Below, piece by piece: positions 1 to 18,200 of a stretch of DNA of 64,000 bases; positions within the stretch are counted from its first letter, which is position 1, and each line of letters begins with the position of its first letter. The notes beneath the pieces are model-generated. The model was not told the DNA's origin, did not search any database, and was given only the letters and a program-made list of their open reading frames with translations. The DNA lies in contig OZ017749.1 in the NCBI GenBank assembly GCA_963969365.1, positions 2,666,001 through 2,730,000 of the forward strand, read 5' to 3'. This DNA is from Asterochloris sp. CNOR1 (Eukaryota > Chlorophyta > Trebouxiophyceae > Trebouxiales > Trebouxiaceae). The position numbers and the translations under genes are program-made.

Positions 1-234
1 ATTGTGAGCTCTTGCTGAACACTCCTGAGAAGAGGCTGCTCCCCAGAGCGGCAGCGTCACAATCCGCTTGTCACTTGTGCTGATGTTGTCCCTCAGTTGC
101 CATGAGCTGCAGGGTGCAGTGGTTGCAGTGCAATGAGCAGTTCGTGCGGCGCTACTAGGCAGCCAGAACACCTCACCCCTGCAGAGCCTGGCCCCTGCAG
201 AGCCACAATATCCAGCTGTCAACCTTGAGCAGCC

Positions 235-5926
<5,692 letters not shown>

Positions 5927-6153
5927 GGTTGCCAACACTTGCCTGCTCTGAAGAGCCAGGATGGTCCAATGAGCATGCATTGCCCGTCTACCCACCACAC
6001 ATTATGGTGGCCCCACTTGCTTGAAGCCATCAGTCTCCAAATAAAGACCAGCCCCCTTGACAATAATACTGAAGGGGTGCTTGCCTTCCCTCATCACAGG
6101 CATCACCCCACAAAAGCTGAAAAAGGCACAAATAAAGCGATAGTCTCTTGAAG

Positions 6154-9100
6154 TCAAAGTGTGACAGCTCCTGTCTGCAAGAGGAGTGCAAAAAAGCTGT
6201 CCACATCAGCTGCTAGTAACTTAGGTTTCTCCCATGCTGCAAAGTGGCCACCCTCATCATAGAGGTTCCAGCTTTTGAGATTGTAGTAGTACTTTGCCCA
6301 GGCCTGCAGTGGCTGGTATATCTCCCCTGGAAATTGTGCAATGCCTGTTGGCACCTGCAATGCAGCACTGATCGCTAGCACATATGTGCTAGCAATTGGC
6401 TCTTTGTCACAATGACTGCCACTGCCTGCTGCACTCCATGTCCATGCGAGAGGAGAGCTGACCAATGACCTGGCGGACTGATAGCAGCCTTGTGACCAGC
6501 AAGCTGTCTTGAACAGCATGCAAGTGCTGCCTCGTCACCTGGCAGTAGCCTCTGGCCAGAGTCTGCCTATCTCCAGTGGATGTAGACTCCTTGTATATGC
6601 GCAGGCTGCTGGCTGCAGTGCCTGAAAACCAATAGATGCTGATGTTGTCTAGCATGGTCTGCATGTCGGGGAACAAGGTCATTTAGGCCTGAGCAGAAGG
6701 GGTGGTCTCAAGAGGTCCAGCAACATAGTTTGCCTGTGTGCACCCGAGCCTGTTGAGTGTCAACATGCTTGCACTGACAATTGATTGCAGCTGCGCTGCA
6801 AGGCTAAATATGCACTACGCTGTCTGGACCTCATGGCTGACAAGGTGAATCACTGCTTCATGCTGAAGCACCACCTACCTCCTTGCTAAGGCTCTGCTCA
6901 ATTGATCCATGGCAGTCCGTCCAGGCACGCAGCTTCTCCACAACCCATCCTGCCAGCCCTGCAGACGTAACTACACCAGATATGCATGCTTGGAGGCAGC
7001 GCAGCTCTGAGCGTTCAAAGGTGCTGTATGCCAGCAATCACAAGCCACCATAGCCCCAGCCATTGATTCCTAGTTCCGCAGAACGCAGAGGCAGGCAGGT
7101 GATCACAGACTTGACGCTGACGCTGCTGCAGCAGAAGACAGAAGACAATTTTCTAGACCTGCTGACTCCTGGGCTCCCACCTGCTGTGCCACAAAGCTTC
7201 ACCATGCACGCTGCGCCCTGATATCCACCATAACATACAATGCTGTAAGGCAGCTTGCATACCTACAGCGTGTGCTGCAGGCCATGTCCCAGCACGGGGG
7301 CGGCGTGCCATGGACTGCCTGTTACGCTCACAGCTGCTGCACGCATCCCTGCAGCACACTGGCCTGGCAGGAGAATGATGCCCCAACTCCATCCCACCTG
7401 CAACATGCCCCTGCAGGCCAAACCCTGTCTCTGAGGGCGTGATCCCAGATGGCGTGACAGCGAGACATGAGGCAGCTGCCCAAGACCGCAGCACCAGGCC
7501 CCCCCCCCCCCCCCCCCCCCCCCCCGGGCCAAACTACAGGGGAGTCTGCAGGCCGTAGTAGCCCAGCGTCTGGGAGCGCGTACCCTCCATTGCTTCCCTG
7601 CCCTGTCGCACACACCCCTGACAGAACAGAGCAGCCTCAGCCCACCTGCCGGCGAGTCCTGCAGGCCGTAGCCCAGCGTCTGGGGCCGCGTGCCTTGAAT
7701 CGCCTGGTACCCCCGCCCCTGCGACATGAAGGCCGCGCCGCGCTGCAAGCCCGCCCGCTCTCGCTGAGACAACCTCAGGAGGTTGTAGTCCCTGACAAAT
7801 GGCAGTGTGGCGCTGGCGTGCTGCAGCCAGTGCAGGGGGTTCCACCAGACGGGCCAGGCCAGCACGTAGTTCACATGGACCGCCTTGCAGCTGTGGGCGT
7901 GAGCCGTGCCCAGAGCCTTGCAGATGATGCCTCCCCAATCGCCCCTGCAGGCCGTGGAGGGCAGTCAACCCCAGCGGCCGTGATTGAGCAGTGTTCCAAG
8001 CGTCTTGCAGGCATGCCATCTCGACGCCATCAGGCGGACACCCAATATGCAAGTCAGGTTCAATGGTAGATGCAGGCGCAGAATTACGCATACAGGAGCA
8101 TGCTGACCTGCTGTAGCCCATGGTGAAGCAATCAGACCATGCTGATCACCGGCAGCAGCTTAGGGGTGCGCCAACCACTGCTGCCACAGGCTGCTGGCCG
8201 CAGTGAGGCAGCCCTGGCCGGCTGGCATGTGGCAGCATGGCCTCTGGTGCCACCAGGCATGCTTCAGCAGGTTGACTATGCAGGGCAAGACCCTTCACGC
8301 ATTTATCCAATCCCATTTGTGAATGCAAGACACCACTAAGAGGGTATGTCGCCGGCACAGACAGCATACCTCAAGGCAGTCGCAAGCACACCCACCAGGT
8401 ACCCGCAAGGGCACAGCTCCTGCCGCAGGCTTGCCATGTGTCAAGGAGGCACAGCTGTGCTCACCCTGGAGCAAAGCTTCTGGGGCCACCCGGCGCACCT
8501 CAGCCCGGCCACTGACTCTGTCAACCTGTTCCTGCTTGGCCTGGGTGAGCTTGTCAAGCAGCCCTGCTCATCCCTGCGCAAAGCATCTCAAGCAGCCTAG
8601 GCCCACCCCTGAGCAAAGTACTTGGGGTAGCCCAGTGCCGTCATCAGCGAGTCCAAGGTTGCTCTGCAAGGGTGACGGGTGCCAAGTGTCACGTGCCTGC
8701 TGTCTAACCATCTGGCAACAACGAATTTCTTAAGGTAGGCATTGTGAGCGTCACGCAGAACAAAAACACTTTTGCTACACTTGGTACGCTTGCTACCCAC
8801 GCGTGCTGCATGATGCCAAAGCCAGGATGCCGCGGCGCGCCAGAGAATCCAAAGCCTGGGAGGGAGGGGACCACCACATGGAAGGCCTGCTTGCCGGGGC
8901 CTGCAGGCATTGGTGGGTTCTTGACCTGATGCCAGCAATGCTGCAGCTACACCGCTGTAGGGTAATGGAGCCTCGAGCGTCAGGCAGTAGAGACGAAGTG
9001 CAGCAGCACCACCAGCAACACCAGCAAGCGGGAGGCCTGCTCTGCTGCATCTTCCCAGGATTGCGGGTGTTTGTGCCCTCAGCCGCAGCATCCCCAAGCC

Positions 9101-9743
9101 AGCATGCAGTGCTCACCAGGGTTGTTCAAGAGAGGAAGGATATCCACAAACTCCACAAAGCTGCCGGGCCAGCCATGTATCAGCAGCAGGGGCACTGCAT
9201 GGGGGTCCTCAGAGCGGTGATGGGCGAAGTGCAGGTCGATGCCGTTGACGGGCATGCGAAACTGCTTGAACCGCTTGTTCAGTGCAGCTTGCCGCTCCTC
9301 CCAATTGTACTCTTTCTGCCAGTATGCCACCAGCTCCTGCAAGCACAGAGCGGTGTTGTCATCTAGTTGGCAGCATTCATTCCCCGCCAGGGTGGTCAGC
9401 CCTTGAAAGGCACCCATGGTTCAGCTGCTTGGCAGGCAGCACTGAAGACAGCTGCATGACCCCTCTTGCAGTGGACCACCACCAAGGCCACAGCACAGCC
9501 GATCGCAGCAGTCATCTTCTTGCCTGGAGGTACTTTTTATTTGTGCCATACTCCCATCCATCGGCACCTTGCACCTCATCTGGCCACCTGTCAACATGAC
9601 CTGAAGTTGGCATATGCCATGCATTGGCATGCATGCTGCAGGCTCACCAATTCCAGATATCACCTGGTGTGCTGCAGGCGTTGCTTGAGGTCCTTGATGG
9701 CATCAGCAGGAACATTGATGGCGTATGGAGTTGGCATAGCCAT
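6154..9743 (-). CDS. Epoxide hydrolase, EHN plus alpha/beta-hydrolase fold
   Basis: Hydrolyses epoxides to diols; probably detoxification or lipid-epoxide turnover. Exons in coding order: 9743-9664 (ATG, INVPADAIKDLKQRL, start of the EHN domain), about 9395-9117 (ELVAYWQKEYNW, then LLLIHGWPGS with the oxyanion HGWPG), 8900-8797 (VPSLPGFGFSG), 8663-8607 (MTALGYPKYFAQG), 7944-7646 (GDWGG with the nucleophile Asp, then NYVLAWPVWWNPLHW), 6958-6879 (AGWVVEKLRAWTDC), about 6670-6600 (NISIYWFSGTAASS with the lid Tyr) and 6354-6154 (GGHFAAWEKP with the catalytic His, then stop). This order is the full canonical epoxide hydrolase layout. The start of the second exon and the donor after IYKES are not settled. 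No obvious signal peptide in exon 1. A possible extra 5' exon at 10366-10251 is listed separately. The 3' edge of the nucleophile exon is copied in the following intron. Confidence 0.93.
7499..7525. repeat. 27-nt poly-C homopolymer inside epoxide hydrolase intron
   Basis: An uninterrupted run of C on the + strand (poly-G on the transcribed sense strand), directly beyond the decayed exon copy at 7544-7615. Exact length is likely unstable and subject to sequencing error. On the sense RNA it would be a G-run able to form a quadruplex-like structure. Confidence 0.95.
7544..7615 (-). repeat. Decayed copy of epoxide hydrolase exon 7944-7646 3' edge
   Basis: The exon ends ...QAIQGTRPQTLGYGLQDSPAG before a GTGGGC donor. 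About 100 bp further into the intron the minus strand reads EAMEGTRSQTLGYYGLQTP, aligned at the DNA level (GTCTGCAGGCCGTAGTAGCCCAGCGTCTGG against CCTGCAGGCCGTAGCCCAGCGTCTGG on the + strand). One inserted codon and a later stop show decay. Confidence 0.85.
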
Positions 9744-10914
9744 TGTCAACAGCAATGCCCGAGCTTGCAAAGATCTGTCGGAAGATTAACGTTGCCGGAT
9801 CTGTGCAGGCTCCAGAGAGCCAACTGGAGCGGCGATGGCAAACAGAGTAGAAGGTAAGCGGAACCCACATCAGCAGCTCCATGAGGTGTGGCTGTTCAAT
9901 ACTGTCAGTGTATGACACGTGGACAGTTGCAAGGCTCTTGCAACGTTGGGTACATCTGATTGCTTCTTGGGTGTGTGTGCTGCAGGATATGCTCAGCTCA
10001 TGCTGCTATATCTCTGCCAGCAACCTCATGACGCAGGGCCGCATACAGTGCTAGCACATGCATGTGCAGTCCTGCTGGCATGCCATGCCCCTGTCAGTGA
10101 AATCTATAAGCTGCGAAGCTTGTTCTACCACACTATGTGCAGGGAGCACCAGTGATCCGGCCTGCAGTCTGCAGCTCTCGTGGAATGCAATGGCTGAGAC
10201 ATATGAGGAAAAGCAGCTCAATTCCAATCAGGAGCAGGCGTGGACTCACCGCAGCCAGTGCAGCGCCAGCAAGGGAATGGTTCATCAGGCCTGCTGGGTT
10301 GACCAAGCCATCAGCCAACCCCAGCATGGACTGCACCCTCAGCATGCAATAGGAAGTCGCAGCCATGCAGATCTTGGGCCTCCAATGGCCCTCCTGCTTA
10401 CTCAGTAGGTCAGCCCGGCACGAGGCCAGTCACTGCTAAAAGGGCTTTGAAGCTGTCAGGTGAGCAGCAGAAGGCTGAGGTGCCCTGCACCCTTGGGTCC
10501 TCTGCATGAGGCACAGGAAGGGCACATCCAAAGTTTCCCTGCCGAGCAAGGGCTACAGTGCAGACCAGTAGTGCATAGACCTGCTGCACAAGGTGGTGAG
10601 CCATCTGAACAGAGGCTGTGCAGGCAGAAGTGCTCACAGCAACATCTGCAGGGGACCTGACCTGGCGACACCTGCACCGGTTGCATGTCGGCATGGCAAG
10701 TCAAAGCACCTATGCAAGCACCCGCGCGACTGGATTCACCAGCATCAGCAATATCTGGCCTGCAAAATGCACTAGTCAAGCCCACAGCTGGCCTCACCAT
10801 GATGTTTGTCATCAGCCACTCATTCATTATGTACACCAGGGGTGTGCTGAGGGTTCGGTGCCTGCAACACTTTCACTCACAATTCTTTGGCACCCCTTTC
10901 TATAATCAAGCCAA
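9744..10914. other. Divergent intergenic region, possible 5' exon at 10366-10251 (-)
   Basis: It lies between the epoxide hydrolase start (-) and the GH43 start (+). The only gene-like segment is on the minus strand: an ATG at 10366 opens a 39-codon hydrophobic stretch (MAATSYCML... NHSLAGAALAA) ending at a GTGAGTCC donor at about 10250. It could be a 5' exon encoding a targeting or signal sequence for the hydrolase, but the frames do not join obviously. A TATAATCA element at 10901 lies just upstream of the GH43 ATG. Nothing else convincing is seen. Confidence 0.3.
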
Positions 10915-13900
10915 ATGGCTGTGTGGGCTGTGCTGCTGCCCCTGCTGCTTGGATGCCTCCAATTTCAGGCACGCCTAGTCCTTGAATTAGCTGCCTCTTA
11001 CATGATTGTTGCAACGTTAAACTGGATGCTGATGGCTTGCAGGGCACTGTGTGCCTGGCAGGGGAGCATCAGGCAGGCAGACGGCGGGATCATCAGCCCA
11101 GTCAAGCTGGATCAGATAGGCCTGATGAAGGTGCACTCGGTTGCCATGCCTCCCTGCACTTTTGCAGCTGCATTGTGCAGGCTGATGCCAGGACCTCATC
11201 AGCGCCTTGCTGCTGGGCTGTGCATGCTATGCGCCATTGCATATGTTCCAGCACAACGCTGCCGAATGCCTCTGATGAGTTGGTGCTGCTCTGCCTGCAG
11301 CGAGTGCTGCAGCCCGCAAGCTGCTGCAGGGAGCACTGATAGCTCCAGCCCTGTATGTTCCTCACCCACTGGTACCAGCCGCTGGGCCGGCACCTAGCCC
11401 TGCCCCTGGCGTGGCTCCCCTGAGCGACCCCCTGTTCTCAACCTATGCCAGCTGCGCAGGCTCTGGCAACCTCAGCAGCCCCAGCTGTGCAGGCTTCACC
11501 AACCCCCTCATTCCAGTTGACTTCGCAGACCCTGGTGAGGCATCTTCAGGCGCCCCTGTTCACTGACATCGAGCGCTGATGGTGCCTGCTGCGAAAACCA
11601 TCATGGATGGCCAGCTTGGCAGTGGCCAGGCTGGCAGCCATCCATCAGTCAAGGGGTGATCACTGGCACAAATAACGCTCCCCTGTGACTCATGCCAGGG
11701 CAGCGGCCAGAGCGCGCCACATCACCGCTGCTGGCATGTGGCATCATTCTGTAGTCATGCCTGGCAGCTGGAGCTCTGCACGCGGTTACAGGCATCTGCT
11801 TACTTGCTTGAGGTCGCGTGCTCTGAGCTAGCCATGATTCCACAGATGACGTAACCCGCCAATGCTCAGCGCGTATTCATGCACTGCAGGTTGCTTCTAT
11901 TTTCCTGAGGCTGACCCCTCATACTGGTGCTACTCCACCAACTCGTGAGTACTGCTGCATTGTCACATGCCTGCAGACGTGACCTGATGAGCAGGGAGCA
12001 GCCATTGCTGTGCACTCTGCAGGCATCGCAAGAATATCCAGGTCGCCTACTCCAGCGACCTCTCCAACTTTACAGTGCAAGTCACTGATGGGCTGCCAGT
12101 CCTGCCGTCATGGGCAGGTAGGCCCCTCCAGGATGCCACTTCAGCCAAGAGATGCTGGGCGGTACAGGCCTCACCAACGCAGTCATGATGAATTCTGGTG
12201 CCGTGCAGTACCTGATAGTATTGTTATGCCTGGGCTTTTGCATGCTGCGGACGGACTGTGCTGCCGGCAATGGGCTGCCTCTGCTGTGCCACTGGGCTGC
12301 CTGTGTGTGGACTTCGCCAGCTCAGGATTGATGTCATGCCCACAATGCAGCCAGCAGTGGAGGCCTGCCAGGGCGCTTTAGTGGGGACTCTGTACACCTG
12401 GTCCGCACTGATGATCACTGTGCTGTACTGCAGGGCGTGGCAAGACATGGGCGCCTGAGGTGGCCTACTTACAGGGGCAGTATGTCATGTGAGCTGCTGC
12501 CCCTGCTGTCACCCAGCTGCTCACTGCCCTTTGCTGGACCGCCAAGAGCGCCAGCAGGTTGGCTACCTGCATGCGCCTCTGGCTCAGGCCATTTCACAGC
12601 TGAGCATCACTCCAAAGCAGAGCCCCACCTGCCAGATGTGCTGTTTAGTGGCGTGCCCAAGCCTGAGCTGCAGAGTCACATTTTGCACTGACCTGTCACG
12701 CGTGTGCCATGCCTGCAGGTACTTTAGCGCCCGTAACCCAAGCCTGGTGAATGGGTCCTCATGCATCGGGGTGGCCACAGCCAGCACCCCTGCCGGCCCC
12801 TTCAACTCTTCCTCCTCAGAGGCCCTGACCTGCAACGAGGCAATGGGCGGCATGATTGACCCTTCACCCTTTGTGGACACGGACGGCTCCGTCTATCTTC
12901 TGTACAAGGTGGGCAGGGTACCTGAGCATCTGCATCTGCTGAGCAGGGTGGTGGCCAGTGGCAACAGCACCGTTGCGCATGAGCTGGCCTGCAGGGCAGG
13001 CAGCGTGCCTGGTGTCTGCATGGCTTGCTCCAAGCAGTGCTTGGCATGGGCTAACTGCCCCTGGCCAAGCCATGCCACAGCTAGTATGGGCAACGCACTT
13101 GCATGCAGACGGCTTGTAATGTGGACGGGCTGGCTCCACCCAGTGGAGTCTACCCAGCCCTCTCCGACAATTTCCTTCTTGCTACTGCAGAATGATGGCC
13201 TGACAATCATCCCACCCTTCCCGATCAGCCTGTGGGTGGCCCCTCTGACGCCAGATGGCCTGTCATTTGAGCCCAACACCCGGCCTGCGGCCATCCTACA
13301 GCCACAGTACTCCTTTCAGGGAGCAGGTGGGGTCAGCATCTACATGTGTTGCAGGTCACAGTGCTATCACTGACATGTCTTTAGGTTTCAAGTGTGTCGC
13401 GAGGAGCCCCTCTGGTTGTCAACGTGCTCTCAAGGCATTGCACCCCTGCGATGTGGCCTGCCTTTAAGCCTGGCTGCCCTGAGGCATTGCCATTACCTTA
13501 ATGCTACACTCAGCTGACCACGTACTGCCTAGCATCTGCCTTACGGTGCTCGCCCGCCCGTCCATTCCACCCACATTTGTGTTGGTCCTGCAGCAACAGA
13601 GCTTTATGGCCACATCTGCGCTGACGAGACCTGGCTGCCTTGTTGCGCCACCACAACTGCTTGGCCCTGCCATAGAGCTGGCATTCTTGTGGCTTTGACC
13701 CAGGTCTCACCACAGCAGACAGTGGGTGCAAAGCATCACAGCTCACCAGGTTCCCTGGCGCTGCAGTGATTGAGGCGCCCCAACTGCACCGCTGCGGCCA
13801 GGCATACTGCCTCTTCTATAGCTCTAATTGCTACCGCACCACGAGCTACAATATTGGGTTTGCTGTTGCCCGCAACATAACCGGGCCTTACACAAGCAGC

Positions 13901-14577
13901 CAGCAGCCCCTGGTGCAAGCCAACACTGCCTATGGCGATGTGCTTGGCCCAGGTAACCATTTTGCCAGCTCATGGCACTGCTTATTAGTAGGGTGGCCAC
14001 AAGCTGCCTTTTGTGCTACCCTGTCTCAGCCCACTGGTGGAGGTCTGGACAGGAAAGTCTGCGCTACACCAGCTCCTTGCCTGACATCTGTCCCACTTTG
14101 CCAATTTGCAGGGGGCGAGAGTGTCCTCATAGATGAGGGGGGGACTGTTTGGATGATGTACCATTCTTGGTATGCAGGGGGGGGTGTTTGACATCTGCTT
14201 TGTTGCTTGTCTTCTGCTTTGTTTGCTGTGTCATGTGACGGGCTGTGCGATGCCTGGTTCCATCTTGTTTCTGCTGTACACATCATGTGCCTTGCAACAG
14301 CTGCTGAGCAGAGCTTTCGGGTTGCAGGTCAGACACCACTCTGACCCAGCGCCCCATGAGCATGTCACAGCTTCTGGGCGGCTTGACCACGCAAAACATA
14401 TCGGTGGCAGCCCTCAGCTACAGAGAGCCCTGGTATTTGAACGCCCCTTCTGCAGTCCAGGGCAGCTTTATACGGCCAACCTTCACTGCAGCATACCCGT
14501 GTCAAAACCCATATTCACCTGCCCCAATTGCGACAGCACCAAACTCACTGTTGGCCGTTAGTGCTTCTGGCCGGTAG
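10915..14577 (+). CDS. Secreted glycoside hydrolase family 43-like (arabinofuranosidase/xylosidase)
   Basis: Cleaves arabinose- or xylose-containing polysaccharides outside the cell or in the wall. Well-supported exons: 11330-11534, 11890-11944, 12023-12117, 12434-12488, 12719-12908, 13191-13326, 13767-13952, 14112-14183 and 14333-14577, all with compatible phases. Five-bladed propeller motifs appear in order: NPLIPVDFADP (catalytic Asp region), CFYFPEADPSYWCYSTNS, NIQVAYSSDL, GKTWAPEVAYL, QYVMYFSARN, GGMIDPSPFVDTDG (second acidic residue), VIEAPQL (general acid Glu), YCLFYSSNCY and VWMMYHSWY. The ATG at 10915 encodes MAVWAVLLPLLLGCLQFQA, a good signal peptide, but the connection from that exon to 11330 is unresolved. 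A Pro/Ala linker (PAAGPAPSPAPG) precedes the catalytic domain. The exact sugar specificity cannot be told. Confidence 0.88.
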
Positions 14578-15243
14578 AACGGAGTGTCATCATTCAGGGG
14601 GCCTGAGCCCAAAGCTGACCTGTGATCCTGACATTCTAAAACGTCTGTACTTCGGCCTGTCTTCATAATTGCGTCTCACAATTGCTTTGCAGCACATGCG
14701 CAAACTGAGCTTGCGCCTCATTCAATCATTTCATGCCTATCTTCTGCTCAATCCTTGTCTGCTGAATTCCTTGAAAACTCCCTTTCTGCCTAGAAACTTG
14801 TCAAGCTGTCATTGCCACACCCTTGCATGCCCTGTAGCCCAAGGCCTGCGAAGCTGCCTAGACAGAAGTGCAAATGTTACAATTCAGGTCCTGTCACTAG
14901 ATCCGTGCTTGACACAGCAGAGCAGCCAGAACAGGTGCAGCATGCAGGAGGGTACTTCAGAAGTGACAGGCATACAGCATCAGAATCATGTGCTGTGCCC
15001 AAGGCTGCTGGGTTCTATCTGATTGCTCAATTTCCTACAGAGGCTTTGGGTCAGAATACAGGAGGTGGCGCGCAAGTGTTTACTGAGGGGCAAAGGTTCG
15101 GGCCTCTGGCTGCATCTGTACTTCCTGAACACTAGGCCTTGCGTGGAGAGGAGGGTGGTTTGTGCCTTCAGGCTGCCCAACATGTGCAGGATCTGGCCTA
15201 GCCCGACAAGTGGGCCTTGACTCTCAGGCTGCTGCCGACGCCT
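14578..15243. other. Convergent 3' intergenic region
   Basis: Lies between the GH43 stop (+) and the DCAF6-like stop (-). The ORFs here show no family motif and no good splice-joined continuation; it presumably holds the two 3' UTRs. Confidence 0.6.
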
Positions 15244-18200
15244 TCACATGACAGTGCACCGTACATTGGCACTGCCGTCCGGCCTCCTCACATCGTCGTT
15301 CTGCAGCTCCTGGCCCACAGCAGTGCCAAGCATGCTGAGCCACAGCGGCGGGGCCTGTCCCAGGCTGGGGCGGTCGCTGTGGGCCAGCTGCAGGGCATTG
15401 GCCCGCATGATGCCCTCAGCCCTCTCCAGGCTGGCAGGATCCTCAGCCTGCAGGGGGTGAAGTGAATACTGCACAGGTGCCAGCACAGGGCGCCCTCAAC
15501 CTGGCCTACAGCGGATTGGAACTCCAGCAGTTGCAGATGTCATCTTCAGGCGGCCCCAGCCGAGAAGCCAACTTGCACATGCCAGCCAGACTGCTGCAGC
15601 AGTGACATCACCCCGCTGGACCCCAGCCTTGCCCCCCAGCCCTGCGCACCTCTGGCGTCCACACCTTGACCACGCTCTCCCCGCCAGACGTGGCCAGCAT
15701 GGGCATGCTAGGATGGCAGGCCAGGCTCAGGATTGAGGCGTGGTCATCAGCTGCGTCCAGCAGGTTGAGCAACTTGCCGTTGCGGCGGTTCCAGATGAAG
15801 AGGCGCCCATCGTCTGAGCCAGACGCTAGGAAGTCGTCCTGGGACCCCAGTAACTCCACCTGCAGTCCAGAGTCAGACTCAAAGGCCCAGGCATCTCATG
15901 TCCCAAAGGGTCCACAACGTGGTCCTGAGAGCCTAACAGCGTGGCTGCTCACTACCCAGGCAGGCCAAACAGCCCATGGGGGCACCCAGCAGCTCCACCT
16001 GCAGGATGGGGGACAGGATGAATGGAGCTTGGTTCTCTGCCACAGCGGCTACATCTGCATTAAAGCTGGACATGCCAAGCTGACTATTGATGCCTCGACG
16101 CCCATGCGCACAGAGAGTCATTTGCTCCCAAGACTGCCACCAGAGTAGCGGGCCAGCTCACAACTATGGGCTTTGTGCAGTGCATCGAAGTCAGGTCTGT
16201 TTTCAGCTGACTTGCAGAGGTTCCCCCTGCTGGCTGTATACAGGGACAAACAGCAGCTTGTGGCAAGGTCCAGCGGGTGCTGCTCGCCTCTCTGTGGGTT
16301 GTCAGGTGGCAGTGCCCGCTGAAGCGGCACTTAAAGGCCCCCTGCTCCTCCACCTCCCCCTCATCTGAGCCAGAATCCATACCCACTATGGCCCCCACCT
16401 GCAGGTGAGTCGCCAACCTCAGCAACATGTGCTGTGGCATGATGGCAAGTGCTTGCAGGCTGTGTAACAGATGCAGAATCTGCCAAATGGCAGGCATGGT
16501 ATGGCCAACCTGCAGGCAGGCCGTGAATATGTCTCTCAGTCTCTGTGGGTTCATAGCAGTCTCACAGACGTCACTGCAGTGCTGAGCATCAAGGGCCTGC
16601 TCAGTTGAGTCAGGGTAACTCAGCAATGGCCGGGCCATGCAGTATGATGATCAATGCAGGTCCAGGCCGCTTTGCATTGCTAGCTGCCAGAAAGGGTTGG
16701 CTGCCAACATCCTGCCAGCTGGCGTGTTGTATCCCTTGTGACCCCAAGGCAGCTGCAGAGCAAAATGTCAGCGGCACCAGGCACCGCCAGGATGTGATGC
16801 TCTTGACTTGTGCCAACAAGCAAGAATGCAGATGCTTTGAGGTGGAAAAGGATCTTGACATTCAAGGCAGGTGCAGGACAGTACAATCCAGCAAGCTCCA
16901 CACACCAGGCTGTCTCCCAGCTGCCCCTCCAGGCTGCCAGCGGCCCCGCCTGCTGACAGGCTGAGGCTGTCCTGCCGCCTGCTGGCTGCCAGAAGGGAGG
17001 CTGCCGCGCCCCGGCGGGCGTTGCTGGGGTGCCGGCCCGTCCGCAGCTGCCGCCTGCACACATGTCTATGGCATTGGTGCATGAAGCAAGCTTCAATGTG
17101 GCACCTGGTGCTGCCCGACTGCCGGGCTTACTGATGGATCAGGATGCACAACACTCCCTGGCATGCAGCTGCACATCGCACAGTCCACCCAGCAAGACCG
17201 CACCTGCGACCCTGACGGCGGGGTGGCCCCTCAGCAGCCTTGTCCGCAACGTCCCCTGGCACGCCATGGAGTCGCTGGGCCTCTGCAGGCCCTGCAGTCA
17301 GCTCGTGCTCAGCAGCTGCTGTGCCCTCCAGCAGCTGGGCAGCCCCGTCTGCAGCCGCTCCCCCCGCCGCGTCCCCTGCTGCGGCCTCTACCTCCTGAGG
17401 GGAGTCCCTGGCAGCAGTGTCAGCAGCCATCGACCGGGAGGGGCCAGCCGAGCTGCGGGCTGGTGGGGGGGCAGCAACAGCAACATCGCTGGCCGGCAGG
17501 GTTGGCAGCGGGAGAGCGAAGGCATCGCCGCCATGTGCAGGCCTGGGCCCCCCGCTGTTGACTGCGCTCAGCTGAGGGGACTGGCGCAGGTGCACCCAGT
17601 GCCCTGCCGCTGGCGCCCCCTCCTGCTCTGCCTGGTGCTGGGGGCTGGCGGCGACGTCTGCGGGCTGGTCTGCATGCCTGCCTGCTCTGGACAGGGCAGG
17701 CAGCGCTGAAGGGGCAGCAAGGGATTGCATCTTTGCACACATGCTGATCCCCACAGGATGCGCTGTGCACATTGGCAACATACATGATGGGTCAACTCCA
17801 GGCCCAGGCCGTGTGAAAGCTATGCTGTAAATGCCTGCTCTGGACAAGGCAGGCAGCCCTGCATTCGCAGCAGGGCCAAGAAGCCCGGCCACCATGTTGC
17901 AGCTCAAAACTCATGGAGACATGCTGTGCAAAGCTTGAGCCATGCAGAGTGGGACAAGTACAGGCCTGGACCGGTGAGCCCTGCACACCTCTGCTGCAGC
18001 CGCCAACCACAGTGCATGTGTGACTTCGTGACATGGTGCTGGCCAGGCGACCCCAGGAGAGTACGGGACCTTCTCAACAACACAGCCGCCACCAGTTCTG
18101 GCCCTACTTGTTGCATGCTCAGCCCCACCTTGAAGCAATGCTGATCTGCTGGCCAGCTGAGCAGTGTCAGGTGTGCCCTCACGGGACGCTCCTGCGCTAG

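Noticed and set aside
7263-7645. Continuation of the epoxide hydrolase frame through the poly-C tract (poly-Gly)
   Set aside because: A GTGGGC donor at 7645 and the perfectly fitting next exon at 6958 show this is intron; the Gly run is the translated homopolymer.
17029-17709. 226-codon plus-strand open frame
   Set aside because: Antisense to the low-complexity DCAF6-like exon; Cys/Leu/Arg-rich shadow composition and no splice partners.
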